This document shows, in pieces, positions 11,517-21,016 of a DNA stretch of 64,000 nucleotides (positions are counted from its first letter, which is position 1; each line of letters opens with the position of its first letter). The translations under genes were made by a program, and so were the position numbers. This DNA is from Gammaproteobacteria bacterium (GTDB lineage Bacteria > Pseudomonadota > Gammaproteobacteria > Pseudomonadales > Pseudohongiellaceae). The stretch covers positions 266,549 to 330,548 of the forward strand of contig SHZK01000002.1 of the NCBI GenBank assembly GCA_009692305.1, written 5' to 3'. Below the pieces are notes generated by a model, which worked only from the letters and a program-made list of their open reading frames with translations, was not told the DNA's origin and searched no databases.

Positions 11517-11906
11517 ATGAGTGCCCCGTACACCAAAAAAATTCATACTGACTTCGCACCGGCCGCGATCGGACCTTACTCTCAGGCGATCAAGGCTGGC
11601 TCCACAGTATATCTGTCAGGCCAGATACCCTTGCAGCCCGACACCATGGTACTGGTGGCTGGCGATACCGCCGCACAGACTCACCAGGTATTCGTGAATC
11701 TCACGGCCGTTGCGGTAGCTGCCGGTGGCACGCTGGCCAACGCGGTCAAGCTCACCATTTATCTTACCGACCTCAGTGATTTCGCCGAGGTCAATCGGGT
11801 GATGGCCGAGTATTTTGTCGAGCCCTACCCGGCCCGCGCGACAATTCAGGTTAGTGCACTTCCCAAAGGCAGCAAGGTTGAGATCGACGCGATCCTGGTT
11901 TTATAG
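11517..11906 (+). CDS. ridA: RidA family reactive intermediate/imine deaminase
   Basis: Hydrolyses reactive enamine/imine intermediates such as 2-aminoacrylate released by PLP enzymes. The 129-residue protein carries the RidA features [12 protein letters not shown] near 18-29, VYLSGQIPL near 31-39, and [20 protein letters not shown] near 102-121, including the conserved arginine of the active site. A GGGAG site precedes the ATG. Its position between spoT and recG matches Pseudomonas. Confidence 0.94.
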   Translation: MSAPYTKKIHTDFAPAAIGPYSQAIKAGSTVYLSGQIPLQPDTMVLVAGDTAAQTHQVFVNLTAVAVAAGGTLANAVKLTIYLTDLSDFAEVNRVMAEYFVEPYPARATIQVSALPKGSKVEIDAILVL

Positions 11907-11942
11907 ACGTTTTGCTCAGCAGCCGACCAGTATAAAAGCGCA

Positions 11943-14030
11943 ATGACCAGCCAGGCACTGGAGCAAATCCCACTTACCACACTGAAAGGTGTCGGCCCCG
12001 CGCTGGCAAAAAAACTCGAAGCAATTGGCATGCGCAATGTGCAGGACCTGTTGTTTCATTTGCCCCTGCGCTATGAAGACCGCACGCGTGTAAACCCGAT
12101 TCGTTCGATCCATGCTGGTGACGTCGTACAAGTGCAAGGTGAAGTCGTGGACTGTCGCCTCGCTTTCGGCAGACGTCGCAGTTTGCAGTGCACACTCTTC
12201 GACCAAACCGGCAGCATCGCGCTGCGGTTTTTCCATTTCAGCGCGGCACAGAAAAACGCGCTGGTGGTGGGCAGCCAGGTGCGTTGTTTTGGTGAAGTGC
12301 GGCGCGGACGTGCGGGGTATGAGTTATATCATCCGGAGTATCGGCTGCTGCGTGCTGGTGAGGATGAACCGCTTAGCGATGCACTCACGCCGGTATACCC
12401 GACCACCGAGGGACTGCAACAAGGTCGACTGCGCAACATTATTACGCAGGCATTGGCCCTGCTGGAGCAGTCGGGTCGCGTACAGGATTATCTGCCACCA
12501 GCCATGCTCGCGCAGCTTGGTCTGCTGGAACTCGCGGCCGCCATTCGGTTGATGCATCGGCCCCCGCTGGATGCCCCCTTGAGTTGGGCCAACAGCGGCA
12601 TGAATCCCGGCCAGCGCCGTTTGGCATTTGAAGAATTACTGGCACATCGCCTGTGTATGCGCCGCTTCAAGAATGACTCCAGTAAACAACTGGCGCCTGC
12701 GCTGCCCGTGCGCGCGCCGCTGCAGCAACAGTTTCTGCAACAATTACCTTTTACCCTGACGCGGGCTCAGCAAAAAACCTGCAACGAAATCGCCGGCGAC
12801 CTGAGTGCCAGTACGCCGATGCTGCGCTTGCTGCAGGGTGATGTCGGTTCCGGCAAGACGGTAGTCGCTGCACTTGCTGCACTGCAGGCAATTGCGGCGG
12901 GTTATCAGGTGGCACTGATGGCGCCAACCGAAATCCTGGCCGAACAACACCTGACGAATTTCCAGCAATGGTTGCAACCGCTCGGCGTCGAAGTCGGCTG
13001 GCTCAGCGGCAAGGTCAAAGGCACTGCGCGCGAAAAATTGCTGAAAACCCTCGCGACCGGAACCTGCCAGCTACTTATCGGTACTCACGCCCTGTTCCAG
13101 GATGATGTGATCTACCAGAAACTCGGGCTCATCATCATCGACGAACAGCATCGCTTCGGCGTGCATCAACGTCTCGCGTTGCGTGACAAGGCAGTGCAGG
13201 ACAAGCTCAACCCCCACCAGCTGGTGATGACCGCGACGCCCATACCCAGAACACTTGCTATGAGCGCCTATGCCGATCTGGACAGTTCAGTCATAGATGA
13301 ATTACCTCCTGGTCGAACCCCGGTGAATACGGTGATCATCTCCAGCGAACGCCGACCGCAAGTCATCAAACGTATCGAGCAGGCCTGCGCCGAAAAGAAT
13401 CAGGCGTACTGGGTGTGTACGCTGATTGAAGAGTCTGACGTGTTGCAATGTCAGGCGGCGGAAGTGACGGCCGGGCAGCTCACACAACAATTACCCTCCA
13501 TTGCCGTCGGCCTGATTCATGGGCGCATGAAGTCTGTTGAAAAGAAAGCTGTTATGGCTGCGTTCAAGCGTGGCGAACTGCAATTGCTGGTGGCGACAAC
13601 CGTTATCGAGGTAGGTGTCGACGTGCCCAATGCCAGCCTGATGGTTATCGAAAATCCAGAGCGACTCGGTCTGGCCCAACTGCACCAGTTGCGCGGTCGC
13701 GTTGGTCGTGGCGCAAAGGAAAGTCATTGCCTGTTGTTATATCAGGCGCCCTTGAGCCAGCTCGCAAAGCAGCGCCTGGAGGTGATGCGTGCCAGCAATG
13801 ATGGTTTTTATATCGCCGAGAAAGATCTGGAACTCCGCGGACCGGGTCAGGTACTCGGTACGCAGCAAACCGGGTTAATGACCTTTCGCATTGCGGACAT
13901 CGTCCGGGATGCGGTCGTACTGGACCAGGTAAAAGATGCCTCGGAACAGATATTGACCCAACATCCGGACTTGATCGATCCACTAATTCAGCGCTGGCTG
14001 GGTGAGCGGACATTGTATGTAAATGTATAA
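11943..14030 (+). CDS. recG: ATP-dependent DNA helicase RecG
   Basis: Branched-DNA translocase that regresses stalled forks and processes Holliday junctions and R-loops. The 695 residues include an N-terminal wedge/OB domain (LKGVGPALAKKLEAIG near 14-29), Walker A LLQGDVGSGKT near 294, motif II DEQHRFGVHQR near 402, motif III MTATPIPRT near 430, and C-terminal motifs including HQLRGRVGRG near 583. It is full length (E. coli 693). It starts 36 bases after ridA. Confidence 0.97.
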   Translation: MTSQALEQIPLTTLKGVGPALAKKLEAIGMRNVQDLLFHLPLRYEDRTRVNPIRSIHAGDVVQVQGEVVDCRLAFGRRRSLQCTLFDQTGSIALRFFHFSAAQKNALVVGSQVRCFGEVRRGRAGYELYHPEYRLLRAGEDEPLSDALTPVYPTTEGLQQGRLRNIITQALALLEQSGRVQDYLPPAMLAQLGLLELAAAIRLMHRPPLDAPLSWANSGMNPGQRRLAFEELLAHRLCMRRFKNDSSKQLAPALPVRAPLQQQFLQQLPFTLTRAQQKTCNEIAGDLSASTPMLRLLQGDVGSGKTVVAALAALQAIAAGYQVALMAPTEILAEQHLTNFQQWLQPLGVEVGWLSGKVKGTAREKLLKTLATGTCQLLIGTHALFQDDVIYQKLGLIIIDEQHRFGVHQRLALRDKAVQDKLNPHQLVMTATPIPRTLAMSAYADLDSSVIDELPPGRTPVNTVIISSERRPQVIKRIEQACAEKNQAYWVCTLIEESDVLQCQAAEVTAGQLTQQLPSIAVGLIHGRMKSVEKKAVMAAFKRGELQLLVATTVIEVGVDVPNASLMVIENPERLGLAQLHQLRGRVGRGAKESHCLLLYQAPLSQLAKQRLEVMRASNDGFYIAEKDLELRGPGQVLGTQQTGLMTFRIADIVRDAVVLDQVKDASEQILTQHPDLIDPLIQRWLGERTLYVNV

Positions 14031-14041
14031 TTGCAGCAGCC

Positions 14042-14050
14042 TGGTATGCT
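14042..14050 (+). promoter_or_regulatory. Possible extended -10 promoter for ubiA
   Basis: TG followed by one base and TATGCT in the recG-ubiA gap. No good -35 hexamer is seen. A short hairpin (CCCTG/CAGGG, 14080-14094) lies between it and the ubiA start. Confidence 0.3.
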
Positions 14051-14110
14051 ACGGTGCGTGGCGAATTTGACTCTAAACACCCTGAGAAACAGGGCACTTG
14101 ACAGGATTAC

Positions 14111-15031
14111 ATGAATTTTCCAGAGCAGTATTGGGAACTGTTGCGCGCACGCTTTCGGAATCAGTTTCCTGAATTCTATGCGAAATTGCCGGCTCTGGCT
14201 GAGCTGATTCGGCTCAACAAGCCCATCGGCATTTATCTCCTGCTATGGCCGACTATCGGCGCATTGTGGATCGCGGCGCGAGGCGTGCCCGATTGGTCCC
14301 TGTTGTTTATCTTTATAATCGGCACCGCCGTGATGCGCTCGGCTGGCTGTTGTGTGAATGATTTCGCCGATCATGTCATCGATGGACAGGTACGGCGCAC
14401 GGAACAGCGCCCACTCGTGCGCGACGCTCTCACTCGTCAGGACGCCCTGCTCTGTTTCATTACCCTGTCGCTGCTGGGTTTTGCCCTGGTCTTGCTGACC
14501 AACCAGAAAACGATACTGCTGTCCTTTGCGGCGATAGCTCTCGTCGCCATCTATCCATTCATGAAGCGTTACACGAATCTGCCGCAGGTAATCCTTGGCT
14601 TGGCGTATTCCTGGGGCATCCTGATGGCGTTTGCTGCGCAGACCAATGCGATTCCACAAATAGCCTGGCTCTTGTTTGTCGCCAATTGTCTGTGGACCGT
14701 AGCCTATGACACACAGTATGCGATGGTTGATCGCGAGTACGACTTGCAAATAGGGGTCAAGTCTACGGCGATTCTGTTTGGCGACATGGACAAAATGATG
14801 ATCGCGCTACTGCAGGGTATGTTCGTGTTTGCGTTGTGGCTGGCGGGGCGGCAGCTGGAAATGGGGCTGATGTTTAATCTGGGCTTGCTGGTGGCCAGCG
14901 CACTATTGCTCTATCAGCAATTCCTGATCAAGGACCGGTTTCCCGGCCCCTGCTTCAAGGCATTTCTCAATAACAACTGGGTGGGCGCCGTAATCTTTAT
15001 CGGCGTGTTGCTGGGGATGCCAATTAATTAG
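14111..15031 (+). CDS. ubiA: 4-hydroxybenzoate octaprenyltransferase
   Basis: Membrane prenyltransferase that attaches the polyprenyl tail to 4-hydroxybenzoate in ubiquinone synthesis. The 306-residue protein has several hydrophobic segments and both aspartate-rich motifs of the UbiA family: NDFADHVID near 79-87 and YDTQYAMVDREYD near 198-210, which bind magnesium and the prenyl diphosphate. The opening LIRLNKPIGIYLLLWPT near 32-48 is also typical. AGGA precedes the ATG. No ubiC is seen next to it, unlike many relatives. Confidence 0.95.
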   Translation: MNFPEQYWELLRARFRNQFPEFYAKLPALAELIRLNKPIGIYLLLWPTIGALWIAARGVPDWSLLFIFIIGTAVMRSAGCCVNDFADHVIDGQVRRTEQRPLVRDALTRQDALLCFITLSLLGFALVLLTNQKTILLSFAAIALVAIYPFMKRYTNLPQVILGLAYSWGILMAFAAQTNAIPQIAWLLFVANCLWTVAYDTQYAMVDREYDLQIGVKSTAILFGDMDKMMIALLQGMFVFALWLAGRQLEMGLMFNLGLLVASALLLYQQFLIKDRFPGPCFKAFLNNNWVGAVIFIGVLLGMPIN

Positions 15032-15039
15032 TAACTTAA

Positions 15040-15092
15040 TAACTTAACTTTGGTGCTGCAGCGAATTCATGCTGTTCAGAAAAGTTAAGTTA
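15040..15092. repeat. 12-bp inverted repeat between convergent genes
   Basis: TAACTTAACTTT (15040-15051) and AAAGTTAAGTTA (15081-15092) are perfect reverse complements separated by 29 bases. The element fills the gap where ubiA and the PfpI-like gene converge. The stem is AT-rich and has no long T run, so a bidirectional terminator is possible but unproven. Confidence 0.6.
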
Positions 15093-15117
15093 CAGGTGTC
15101 GCCAAACGTCCTTACTA

Positions 15118-15751
15118 TCAGCCGCCAGCCTGCAGATTTTTAATCAGTGACTGCATCAGATCGCGGGTGCCATCAGGAAGCTCTGCTGTCGTCGAAATCG
15201 GGCAGATGCCGTTGGTGGTAAGGTGTCCGTCCTCGACGGTTCCGGTACCGGGAAACGTTGCGCCCCTGAAGCTGGGACGTGCCTCGGCATTGACCGCTGA
15301 GGCAAACGCATAGTTATGACCCTCAAGTACCCCTGCTTCTGCAAGGAACTCAACCGAACTGCGCGATGCGGCGATGGGCTTGCCAGCGGCGTCCGCTGCC
15401 TTGACCAATTCCACTACCTTTGGCTTCCACGGTGGCGCCTGCAGCTGGTCCCATGCAAGGCAGTAGCAGCCCGGCATAAGTGTCCATGGACAGATCAGCA
15501 ACCACGTGGTCTACCTTCAAAGTGACGCCGTCGACAATGAGATCCTTGCCGTCCACCGTCGCGACCTCTACCACAAACCCGGCTGCTTCGAGCATTTGCT
15601 TCATGACCAGCACTTCATCGTGCACCATCAGCTCAAGGTCGCGCGAGCCGTCCCTGACAAACATCAGGACTTTTTCTGCATCCTGTGAAAACAGCATTGT
15701 GCTGGGGAACAGCAATGCGGCAATCAGAAGCGTTTTCAGGTATTTGTTCAT
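15118..15751 (-). pseudogene. Secreted DJ-1/PfpI-like protein, frameshifted
   Basis: The frame from 15751 opens with a signal peptide (MNKYLKTLLIAALLFPSTML, cleavage near FSQDA) followed by a DJ-1/PfpI-type half, EKVLMFVRDG to LLLPCMGPAAGATVEAK. The second half, VVELVKAADAAGKPIAAS to LMQSLIKNLQAGG, lies in another frame. Removing one base near 15410-15415 joins them into about 210 codons. In catalytic relatives a cysteine lies after the AA of PIAA; here the sequence is SRSSVEFLAEAGVL, so the usual nucleophile appears missing. The role is unknown. Either a decayed gene or a one-base sequencing error. Confidence 0.7.
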
Positions 15752-15866
15752 GGTTTACCTTCTTCTTTTGAGAATAGTGAGTCTGCCAAGACAGCAGACA
15801 TGGCGTTAGTTTCAGGACAATTGCTAGCATCGTCAAGCGTGGCCAGAGGCTGTTGCTGGGGACCCC

Positions 15867-17054
15867 TCAGGTAAACGCCTGAATTCCGGTTTGGGCCCGA
15901 CCCAGAATCAACGCGTGAATGTCCTGGGTGCCTTCATAGGTATTCACCACTTCAAGATTTTGCAGGTGACGCATAATGGGATACTCATCGGAGATACCAT
16001 TGCCGCCCAGCATGTCCCGCGCTTCCCTAGCTGCATCGAGCGCCTTCAAGCAGGAATTGCGCTTCAGCAGGGAAATCAGCGGTACCGGTAATTTGTCCTG
16101 ATCACGCAGTCGACAAGCCTGCAGACACCCGAGCAGCGCCAGTGAAATATCGGTTTGCATGATTGCCAGTTTCTTCTGGATCAACTGATTCGCTGCCAAC
16201 GGTCGGCCAAATTGTTTGCGATCCAGCGTGTACTGCAATGCAGTGTGCCAGCAGGTTTCAGCGGCGCCCAGCGCACCCCAGGCAATACCCAGGCGGGCGG
16301 AGTTGAGACAGCTGAAAGGTCCGGCCAGGCCCTTCGCGAGGGGCAACTTGTTCGCTTCCGGCACGAATACTTCGTCCATCACAATCTCACCCGTGACCGA
16401 GGCGCGCAGTGCCAGCTTGCCATGAATCTTCGGAGCACTGAGTCCCTTCATGCCCTTGTCCAGAATGAAGCCACAAATGACGCCGGCGTCATCTTTGGCC
16501 CATACGATAAAAACATCGGCAAAGGGTGAATTGCTGATCCAGTTCTTCGCACCACTAAGGCTGTAACCGCCGGCTACCGAGCGGGCACGTGTGACCATGC
16601 CGCCGGGGTCAGAACCATGGTCGGGTTCGGTCAAGCCAAAACAGCCGATGTATTCACCGGTCGCCAGTTTGGGCAGGTATTTCTGTTTCTGTGCTTCGGT
16701 ACCGAACACGTTGATCGGATGCATCACCAGACTGGACTGCACACTCAACATGGATCTATAGCCGGAATCAACGGCCTCGACTTCACGTGCGATCAGACCA
16801 TAACTGACGTAATTCACGCCGGCACAGCCATAGCCCTGAATAGTTGAACCCAGCAGGCCGAGTGCGCCCATCTCCCTGAATATGGCCGGATCAGACGTTT
16901 CGCTCTGGTAAGCCGCGCGTACTCTTGGCAGCAATTTTTCCTGAGCATATTGCCGTGCGGTATCACGCACGAGTCGTTCTTCCTCGCTCAGCATCTCTTC
17001 CATCAGGAAGGGATCCTTGAAATTGAACGGGGCATTGTCTGATCTGACGGACAT
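15867..17054 (-). CDS. gcdH: Glutaryl-CoA dehydrogenase (acyl-CoA dehydrogenase family)
   Basis: FAD enzyme that oxidatively decarboxylates glutaryl-CoA to crotonyl-CoA in lysine, tryptophan and glutarate breakdown. The 395-residue protein fits the group: opening [36 protein letters not shown] near 136-151, [18 protein letters not shown] near 170-187, and the C-terminal [20 protein letters not shown] near 369-388 with the catalytic glutamate. No partner genes (crotonase, CoA transferase) are adjacent and it stands alone between a broken gene and uvrD. Substrate is assigned by similarity of these motifs to known glutaryl-CoA dehydrogenases. Confidence 0.9.
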   Translation of the reverse strand: MSVRSDNAPFNFKDPFLMEEMLSEEERLVRDTARQYAQEKLLPRVRAAYQSETSDPAIFREMGALGLLGSTIQGYGCAGVNYVSYGLIAREVEAVDSGYRSMLSVQSSLVMHPINVFGTEAQKQKYLPKLATGEYIGCFGLTEPDHGSDPGGMVTRARSVAGGYSLSGAKNWISNSPFADVFIVWAKDDAGVICGFILDKGMKGLSAPKIHGKLALRASVTGEIVMDEVFVPEANKLPLAKGLAGPFSCLNSARLGIAWGALGAAETCWHTALQYTLDRKQFGRPLAANQLIQKKLAIMQTDISLALLGCLQACRLRDQDKLPVPLISLLKRNSCLKALDAAREARDMLGGNGISDEYPIMRHLQNLEVVNTYEGTQDIHALILGRAQTGIQAFT

Positions 17055-17187
17055 ATCGGTCTCCTGTACTAAACTCTTTTATTACAGTGCATTTTTAACT
17101 GTGCCTGCTGCGGCCGAGAATCGTAACACAGAGAGTTGCAATGTCCGAAACGCAGCCCAGTTAAGTTATTACCTTAAGGGCATCCCC

Positions 17188-17196
17188 TGCTAGAAT
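17188..17196 (+). promoter_or_regulatory. Extended -10 promoter of uvrD
   Basis: TGC followed by TAGAAT ends only nine bases before the uvrD ATG at 17205. A transcript starting about seven bases downstream would have almost no leader, and no Shine-Dalgarno is present. No LexA-type CTG-N10-CAG site was noticed nearby. Confidence 0.45.
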
Positions 17197-17204
17197 AGCG
17201 CGCC

Positions 17205-19415
17205 ATGGACGTATCCCACATTCTTGAATCCCTCAATGACGCGCAGCGCAATGCAGTAGCGAACCCGACCAAGAATCTGTTGGTGTTAGCCGGTGCCGGC
17301 AGTGGCAAGACTCGCGTGCTGGTGCATCGGGTGGTGTGGCTGGTGCAGGCCGAACAGGTATCCCCTTTCTCCATTCTCGCCGTGACGTTTACCAACAAGG
17401 CGGCACGGGAGATGCGCGGTCGCATCGAGATGTTATTGGGGCAACCATCCGGCGGCATGTGGGTTGGCACCTTTCATGGTCTCGCCCATCGTTTGCTGCG
17501 CTTGCATTGGCAGGAAGCCGGTCTGCTTGAAGATTTCCAGATTCTCGATAGTGATGACCAGTTGCGCCTGATCAAGCGCGTAGTGCGCGCCTTGCAGATT
17601 GATGAAGACAAATTTCCGCCCAAGCAATGCCAGTGGTACATCAACGGGCAGAAAGACGAGGGCCTGCGCTCGCGCCACATCGAACATTTTGATGACGATT
17701 ACACCAAGACCATGCTGCAGATTTATGCCGCCTATGAAGCAGCCTGTGATCGCGGCGGCATGATCGACTTTGGCGAGATCCTGCTGCGCGCCCACGAGCT
17801 GTGGCTGCACAATCCACAGATACTGGCGCACTACCAGCGCCGCTTTCGGCACATTCTGGTAGACGAATTTCAGGACACGAACTCCATTCAATACGCCTGG
17901 CTCAGAGTGCTCGCCGGTCATGACAACCAACTTATGGTGGTGGGTGACGATGATCAGTCGATTTATGGTTGGCGCGGCGCCAAGATCGAAAACATACAAC
18001 AGTTCAATGTGGATTTTCCCGGCGCGGAAATTGTGCGCCTGGAACAGAACTATCGCTCCACCTCGACGATCCTGAATGCCGCCAACAAACTCATCGCAAA
18101 CAATCAGGGTCGCCTCGGCAAGACCCTGTGGACCGAGGGTCGCGAAGGCGAACAGATCAGCCTGTATGAGGCGTTCAACGAACAGGATGAGGCGCGCTTC
18201 ATCGTCGACCGCATCCAGGACTGGTTCAACTCCGGCAATCGACGCTCCGATGCCGCAATTCTGTATCGCTCCAATGCCCAATCGCGGGAACTGGAAGAGG
18301 CCTTGCTGCGCGTGGGTATGCCTTACCGCATCTACGGCGGACAGCGCTTCTATGAGCGTCTGGAAATCAAGAACGCAATCTCCTACTTGCGCCTGATCGT
18401 GAATCGCAATGACGACACGGCCATGGAGCGCGTGATCAATGTGCCAGTACGCGGCATCGGTGGACGTACCTTGGACAGCGTACGCTCGCTCGCCCGTACT
18501 GAAAATATTTCACTGTGGCAGGCCTGCGTGAAATGCATCAATGACTCCCTGTTCACTGGTCGTGGCGCCAATGCCGTACTTGGCTTTCTCAAACTCATCG
18601 ATGACCTGCAGGAAGCCTGCGAGAATTTCGAGCTGCATGAAAAGGCCGATCTTATTATCAAGCGCACCGGCCTGATTCAACATCATGAAAAGGAAGGCGG
18701 CGAAAAGGCGCGGACACGTGTCGAAAACCTGGAAGAACTGGTGAACGCCGCCAGCAGCTTCGATGCCCCCGATCTGGAGGGCGAGATCGATCTGAAGTCC
18801 AATGCCTTTCTCGCCGCGTTCCTCGATCAGGCCGCACTCGATGCCGGCGAGACCCAGGCCGACGCCAGCGAGGACGCGGTGCAGTTAATGACATTGCACT
18901 CAGCAAAAGGCCTCGAATTCCAACTGGTGTTTCTCGCAGGACTGGAAGAAGGGCTATTTCCCCACAAGATGTCTATGGACAATCTTTCTGGTCTCGAAGA
19001 AGAACGCCGACTCTGTTACGTCGGCATCACCCGCGCCAAGACCAAGCTCTATTTGAGTCACGCCGAGTCGCGGCGCCTGCATGGCGATGTCAACCTGTGC
19101 CGGCCCTCGCGCTTCATCCGGGAGATTCCCACAGAATTGATTAATCCGGTGCGGCTAAAGTCCACAGTGACGCGCCATGCCTCGGCAATGCCTGCGAGTA
19201 GTGGCGCATTCAATAACGGCGTGAGGGGCAAGATCGACGTGCCGCAGACTGAGTTGTCACTGGGGCAACGTGTCGCGCACGGCAAATTTGGCGAGGGCGT
19301 GATACTGAATTACGAAGGCCAGGGCAGCAATGCCCGCGTGCAGGTGAATTTCAATACCGTAGGCAGCAAGTGGCTTGTGCTATCGTATGCAAAACTGGAA
19401 GTACTGGCCGGTTAA
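17205..19415 (+). CDS. uvrD: DNA helicase II UvrD
   Basis: Superfamily 1A 3'-to-5' helicase of nucleotide excision and mismatch repair. The 736-residue protein has motif I LAGAGSGKTRVLVHR near 28-42, motif Ia VTFTNKAAREMR, motif II VDEFQDTN near 222-229, motif III GDDDQSIYGWRG near 247-258, motif IV QNYRST near 282-287, motif V MTLHSAKGLEFQ near 563-574 and motif VI CYVGITRAKTKLY near 605. The C-terminal Tudor-like tail (GQRVAHGKFGEGVILNYEGQ near 686) that binds RNA polymerase in UvrD/PcrA is present, which favours UvrD over Rep. Confidence 0.95.
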   Translation: MDVSHILESLNDAQRNAVANPTKNLLVLAGAGSGKTRVLVHRVVWLVQAEQVSPFSILAVTFTNKAAREMRGRIEMLLGQPSGGMWVGTFHGLAHRLLRLHWQEAGLLEDFQILDSDDQLRLIKRVVRALQIDEDKFPPKQCQWYINGQKDEGLRSRHIEHFDDDYTKTMLQIYAAYEAACDRGGMIDFGEILLRAHELWLHNPQILAHYQRRFRHILVDEFQDTNSIQYAWLRVLAGHDNQLMVVGDDDQSIYGWRGAKIENIQQFNVDFPGAEIVRLEQNYRSTSTILNAANKLIANNQGRLGKTLWTEGREGEQISLYEAFNEQDEARFIVDRIQDWFNSGNRRSDAAILYRSNAQSRELEEALLRVGMPYRIYGGQRFYERLEIKNAISYLRLIVNRNDDTAMERVINVPVRGIGGRTLDSVRSLARTENISLWQACVKCINDSLFTGRGANAVLGFLKLIDDLQEACENFELHEKADLIIKRTGLIQHHEKEGGEKARTRVENLEELVNAASSFDAPDLEGEIDLKSNAFLAAFLDQAALDAGETQADASEDAVQLMTLHSAKGLEFQLVFLAGLEEGLFPHKMSMDNLSGLEEERRLCYVGITRAKTKLYLSHAESRRLHGDVNLCRPSRFIREIPTELINPVRLKSTVTRHASAMPASSGAFNNGVRGKIDVPQTELSLGQRVAHGKFGEGVILNYEGQGSNARVQVNFNTVGSKWLVLSYAKLEVLAG

Positions 19416-19496
19416 GAGTTTGCGTATGGATGCTGCTCTCACACAACGAGCAGATTGCAGAAGACGAACAAGACCCGAATTATAAGGAATTCAGAC

Positions 19497-20606
19497 ATGC
19501 AGAAAATGTGGGCAGCATTATTTTCAATCCTGCTGGTTACCATGCTGGTCGCTTGTGGCGAGGCGCCCTCTTCGACAGGTGGCCCTGTGGCCGCAACCGA
19601 GCAGGCTGTCTATCAATGGAAGATGATCACCTCGTGGCCGAAGAATCTGCCAGCACTGGGAACCTCGCCGGTACATTTTGCCGACATCGTCAACAAAATG
19701 AGTAATGGCCGCATGCAGATTCGCGTGTATGGCGCCAATGAACTGGTGGGCGGCCTCGAAGTATTCGATGCCGTGTCGCAAGGCGTGGCCGAGATTGGCC
19801 ACACCGGTGCCTACTACTGGCAGGGCAAGATTCCGGCCACACCCTTCTTCTCCTCGATTCCCTTTGGCATGACTGCCACCGAGATGAATGCCTGGCTGTC
19901 CTATGGCGGCGGTAATGAACTGTGGCGCGAGATCTATGCACCGTTCAACCTGATCCCCACGCGTGGTGGCAATTCCGGCACCCAGATGTTTGGCTGGTTC
20001 AATAAAGAAATAAATTCCATGGCTGATCTGCAAGGCCTGAAGATGCGCATCCCGGGTCTCGGTGGTGAGGTGTTCAGCCGCGCGGGTGGCACGCCGGTAA
20101 CGATGCAGGTGAGTGAGGTGTTCACGGCACTTCAGACTAGTGCTCTGGATGCGACCGAATTTGTCAGCCCGTATAACGACCTCGCGGCCGGCTATCACAC
20201 AGTCGCGAAATATTACTATTACCCGGGCTGGCACGAACCGGGCTCCACCCTGGAAACCATTTTCAACAAATCGGCATTCGAGGCCTTGCCGCCCGACTTG
20301 CAGGCAATCCTGATGGCGGGCACCGAGGTGATGAACCAGTTGCTGCTGGATGAGTTCACGGCCAGGAACAACGAGGCGCTGCGCGTACTCGTGGAAGACC
20401 ACAACGTGGAGCTGCGTAAATTACCAGACGAGGTGCTTACCGAGCTGCATCGCATCTCGGATCAGGTAGTTGCCGAACTGGCGCAGGCAGATCCCACCAC
20501 GCGCCGCATTCACGAGTCATGGGCAAAGTTCAAGGAAGGCATCGGCAGCTACCACGGAATCGCGGAAGACGCACTGGTCAATGCGCGCAATCTGCCACTG
20601 GACTAA
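19497..20606 (+). CDS. TRAP transporter substrate-binding lipoprotein (DctP family, 2-oxoacid/lactate type)
   Basis: Extracytoplasmic receptor of a TRAP transporter. The ATG at 19497 follows AAGGA and gives 369 residues; an open frame begins 14 codons earlier without support. A short hydrophobic leader ends in the lipobox LVAC, so the protein is probably lipid-anchored. The mature part has WKMITSWPKNLP, EVFDAVSQGVAEIGHTGAYY, FFSSIPFGMTATEM, GLKMRIPGLGGEV, and YYYYPGWHEPGS, the pattern of TakP-like receptors that bind pyruvate, other 2-oxoacids or lactate with a metal. The permease genes are 400 bases away on the opposite strand. Substrate is inferred. Confidence 0.88.
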   Translation: MQKMWAALFSILLVTMLVACGEAPSSTGGPVAATEQAVYQWKMITSWPKNLPALGTSPVHFADIVNKMSNGRMQIRVYGANELVGGLEVFDAVSQGVAEIGHTGAYYWQGKIPATPFFSSIPFGMTATEMNAWLSYGGGNELWREIYAPFNLIPTRGGNSGTQMFGWFNKEINSMADLQGLKMRIPGLGGEVFSRAGGTPVTMQVSEVFTALQTSALDATEFVSPYNDLAAGYHTVAKYYYYPGWHEPGSTLETIFNKSAFEALPPDLQAILMAGTEVMNQLLLDEFTARNNEALRVLVEDHNVELRKLPDEVLTELHRISDQVVAELAQADPTTRRIHESWAKFKEGIGSYHGIAEDALVNARNLPLD

Positions 20607-20643
20607 TACCACTCATCGTACCACTCATTAGAGACTATTTGTT

Positions 20644-20916
20644 ATGGACTGGAAAATATTTGGTATGGTCTTCGCGACTGTGTTCGTGGCCGAGTTGGGT
20701 GACAAGACCCAGCTGGCAACCATGCTGTTCGCCACCGACAAGGAAGTGAGCAAACTGATGATCTTCGTTGCCGCATCGGCCGCATTGATCGTTGCCTCTG
20801 CGCTTGGTGTGCTGGCAGGGAGCCTGCTTTCAGAATATATCAATCCGCGTTATTTGCATTACATTGCCGGAGTCGGTTTTATTGGCATCGGCGCATACAC
20901 GCTCTATTCCGCTTGA
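20644..20916 (+). CDS. Single-repeat UPF0016/TMEM165-GDT1 family membrane protein
   Basis: Members of this family are cation/proton exchangers, often exporting manganese or moving calcium. The 90-residue product holds one family repeat with the signature AELGDKTQLAT near 16-26 and three hydrophobic segments (about 4-20, 38-58, 69-88). Two-repeat relatives are about twice as long, so a homodimer is expected if it works alone; short one-repeat forms are common in gammaproteobacteria. It follows the TRAP receptor gene by 37 bases on the same strand and may be co-transcribed. Confidence 0.85.
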   Translation: MDWKIFGMVFATVFVAELGDKTQLATMLFATDKEVSKLMIFVAASAALIVASALGVLAGSLLSEYINPRYLHYIAGVGFIGIGAYTLYSA

Positions 20917-21016
20917 ACCGAGCGTTAGTGCTGTGCTGTTTTCAGGGATTATTTTTTCAAGCTTACCTGGCCTGCCGGCGGCATCCGGCGCGACAACAAT
21001 GCACAGCTCAAAATCT

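Noticed and set aside
17433..18281. Long minus-strand open frame inside uvrD
   Set aside because: It is antisense to strongly conserved helicase motifs and its translation resembles no protein family.
19524..20402. Long minus-strand open frame inside the TRAP receptor gene
   Set aside because: It mirrors a clear TRAP receptor on the plus strand; the translation is histidine- and arginine-rich without family features.
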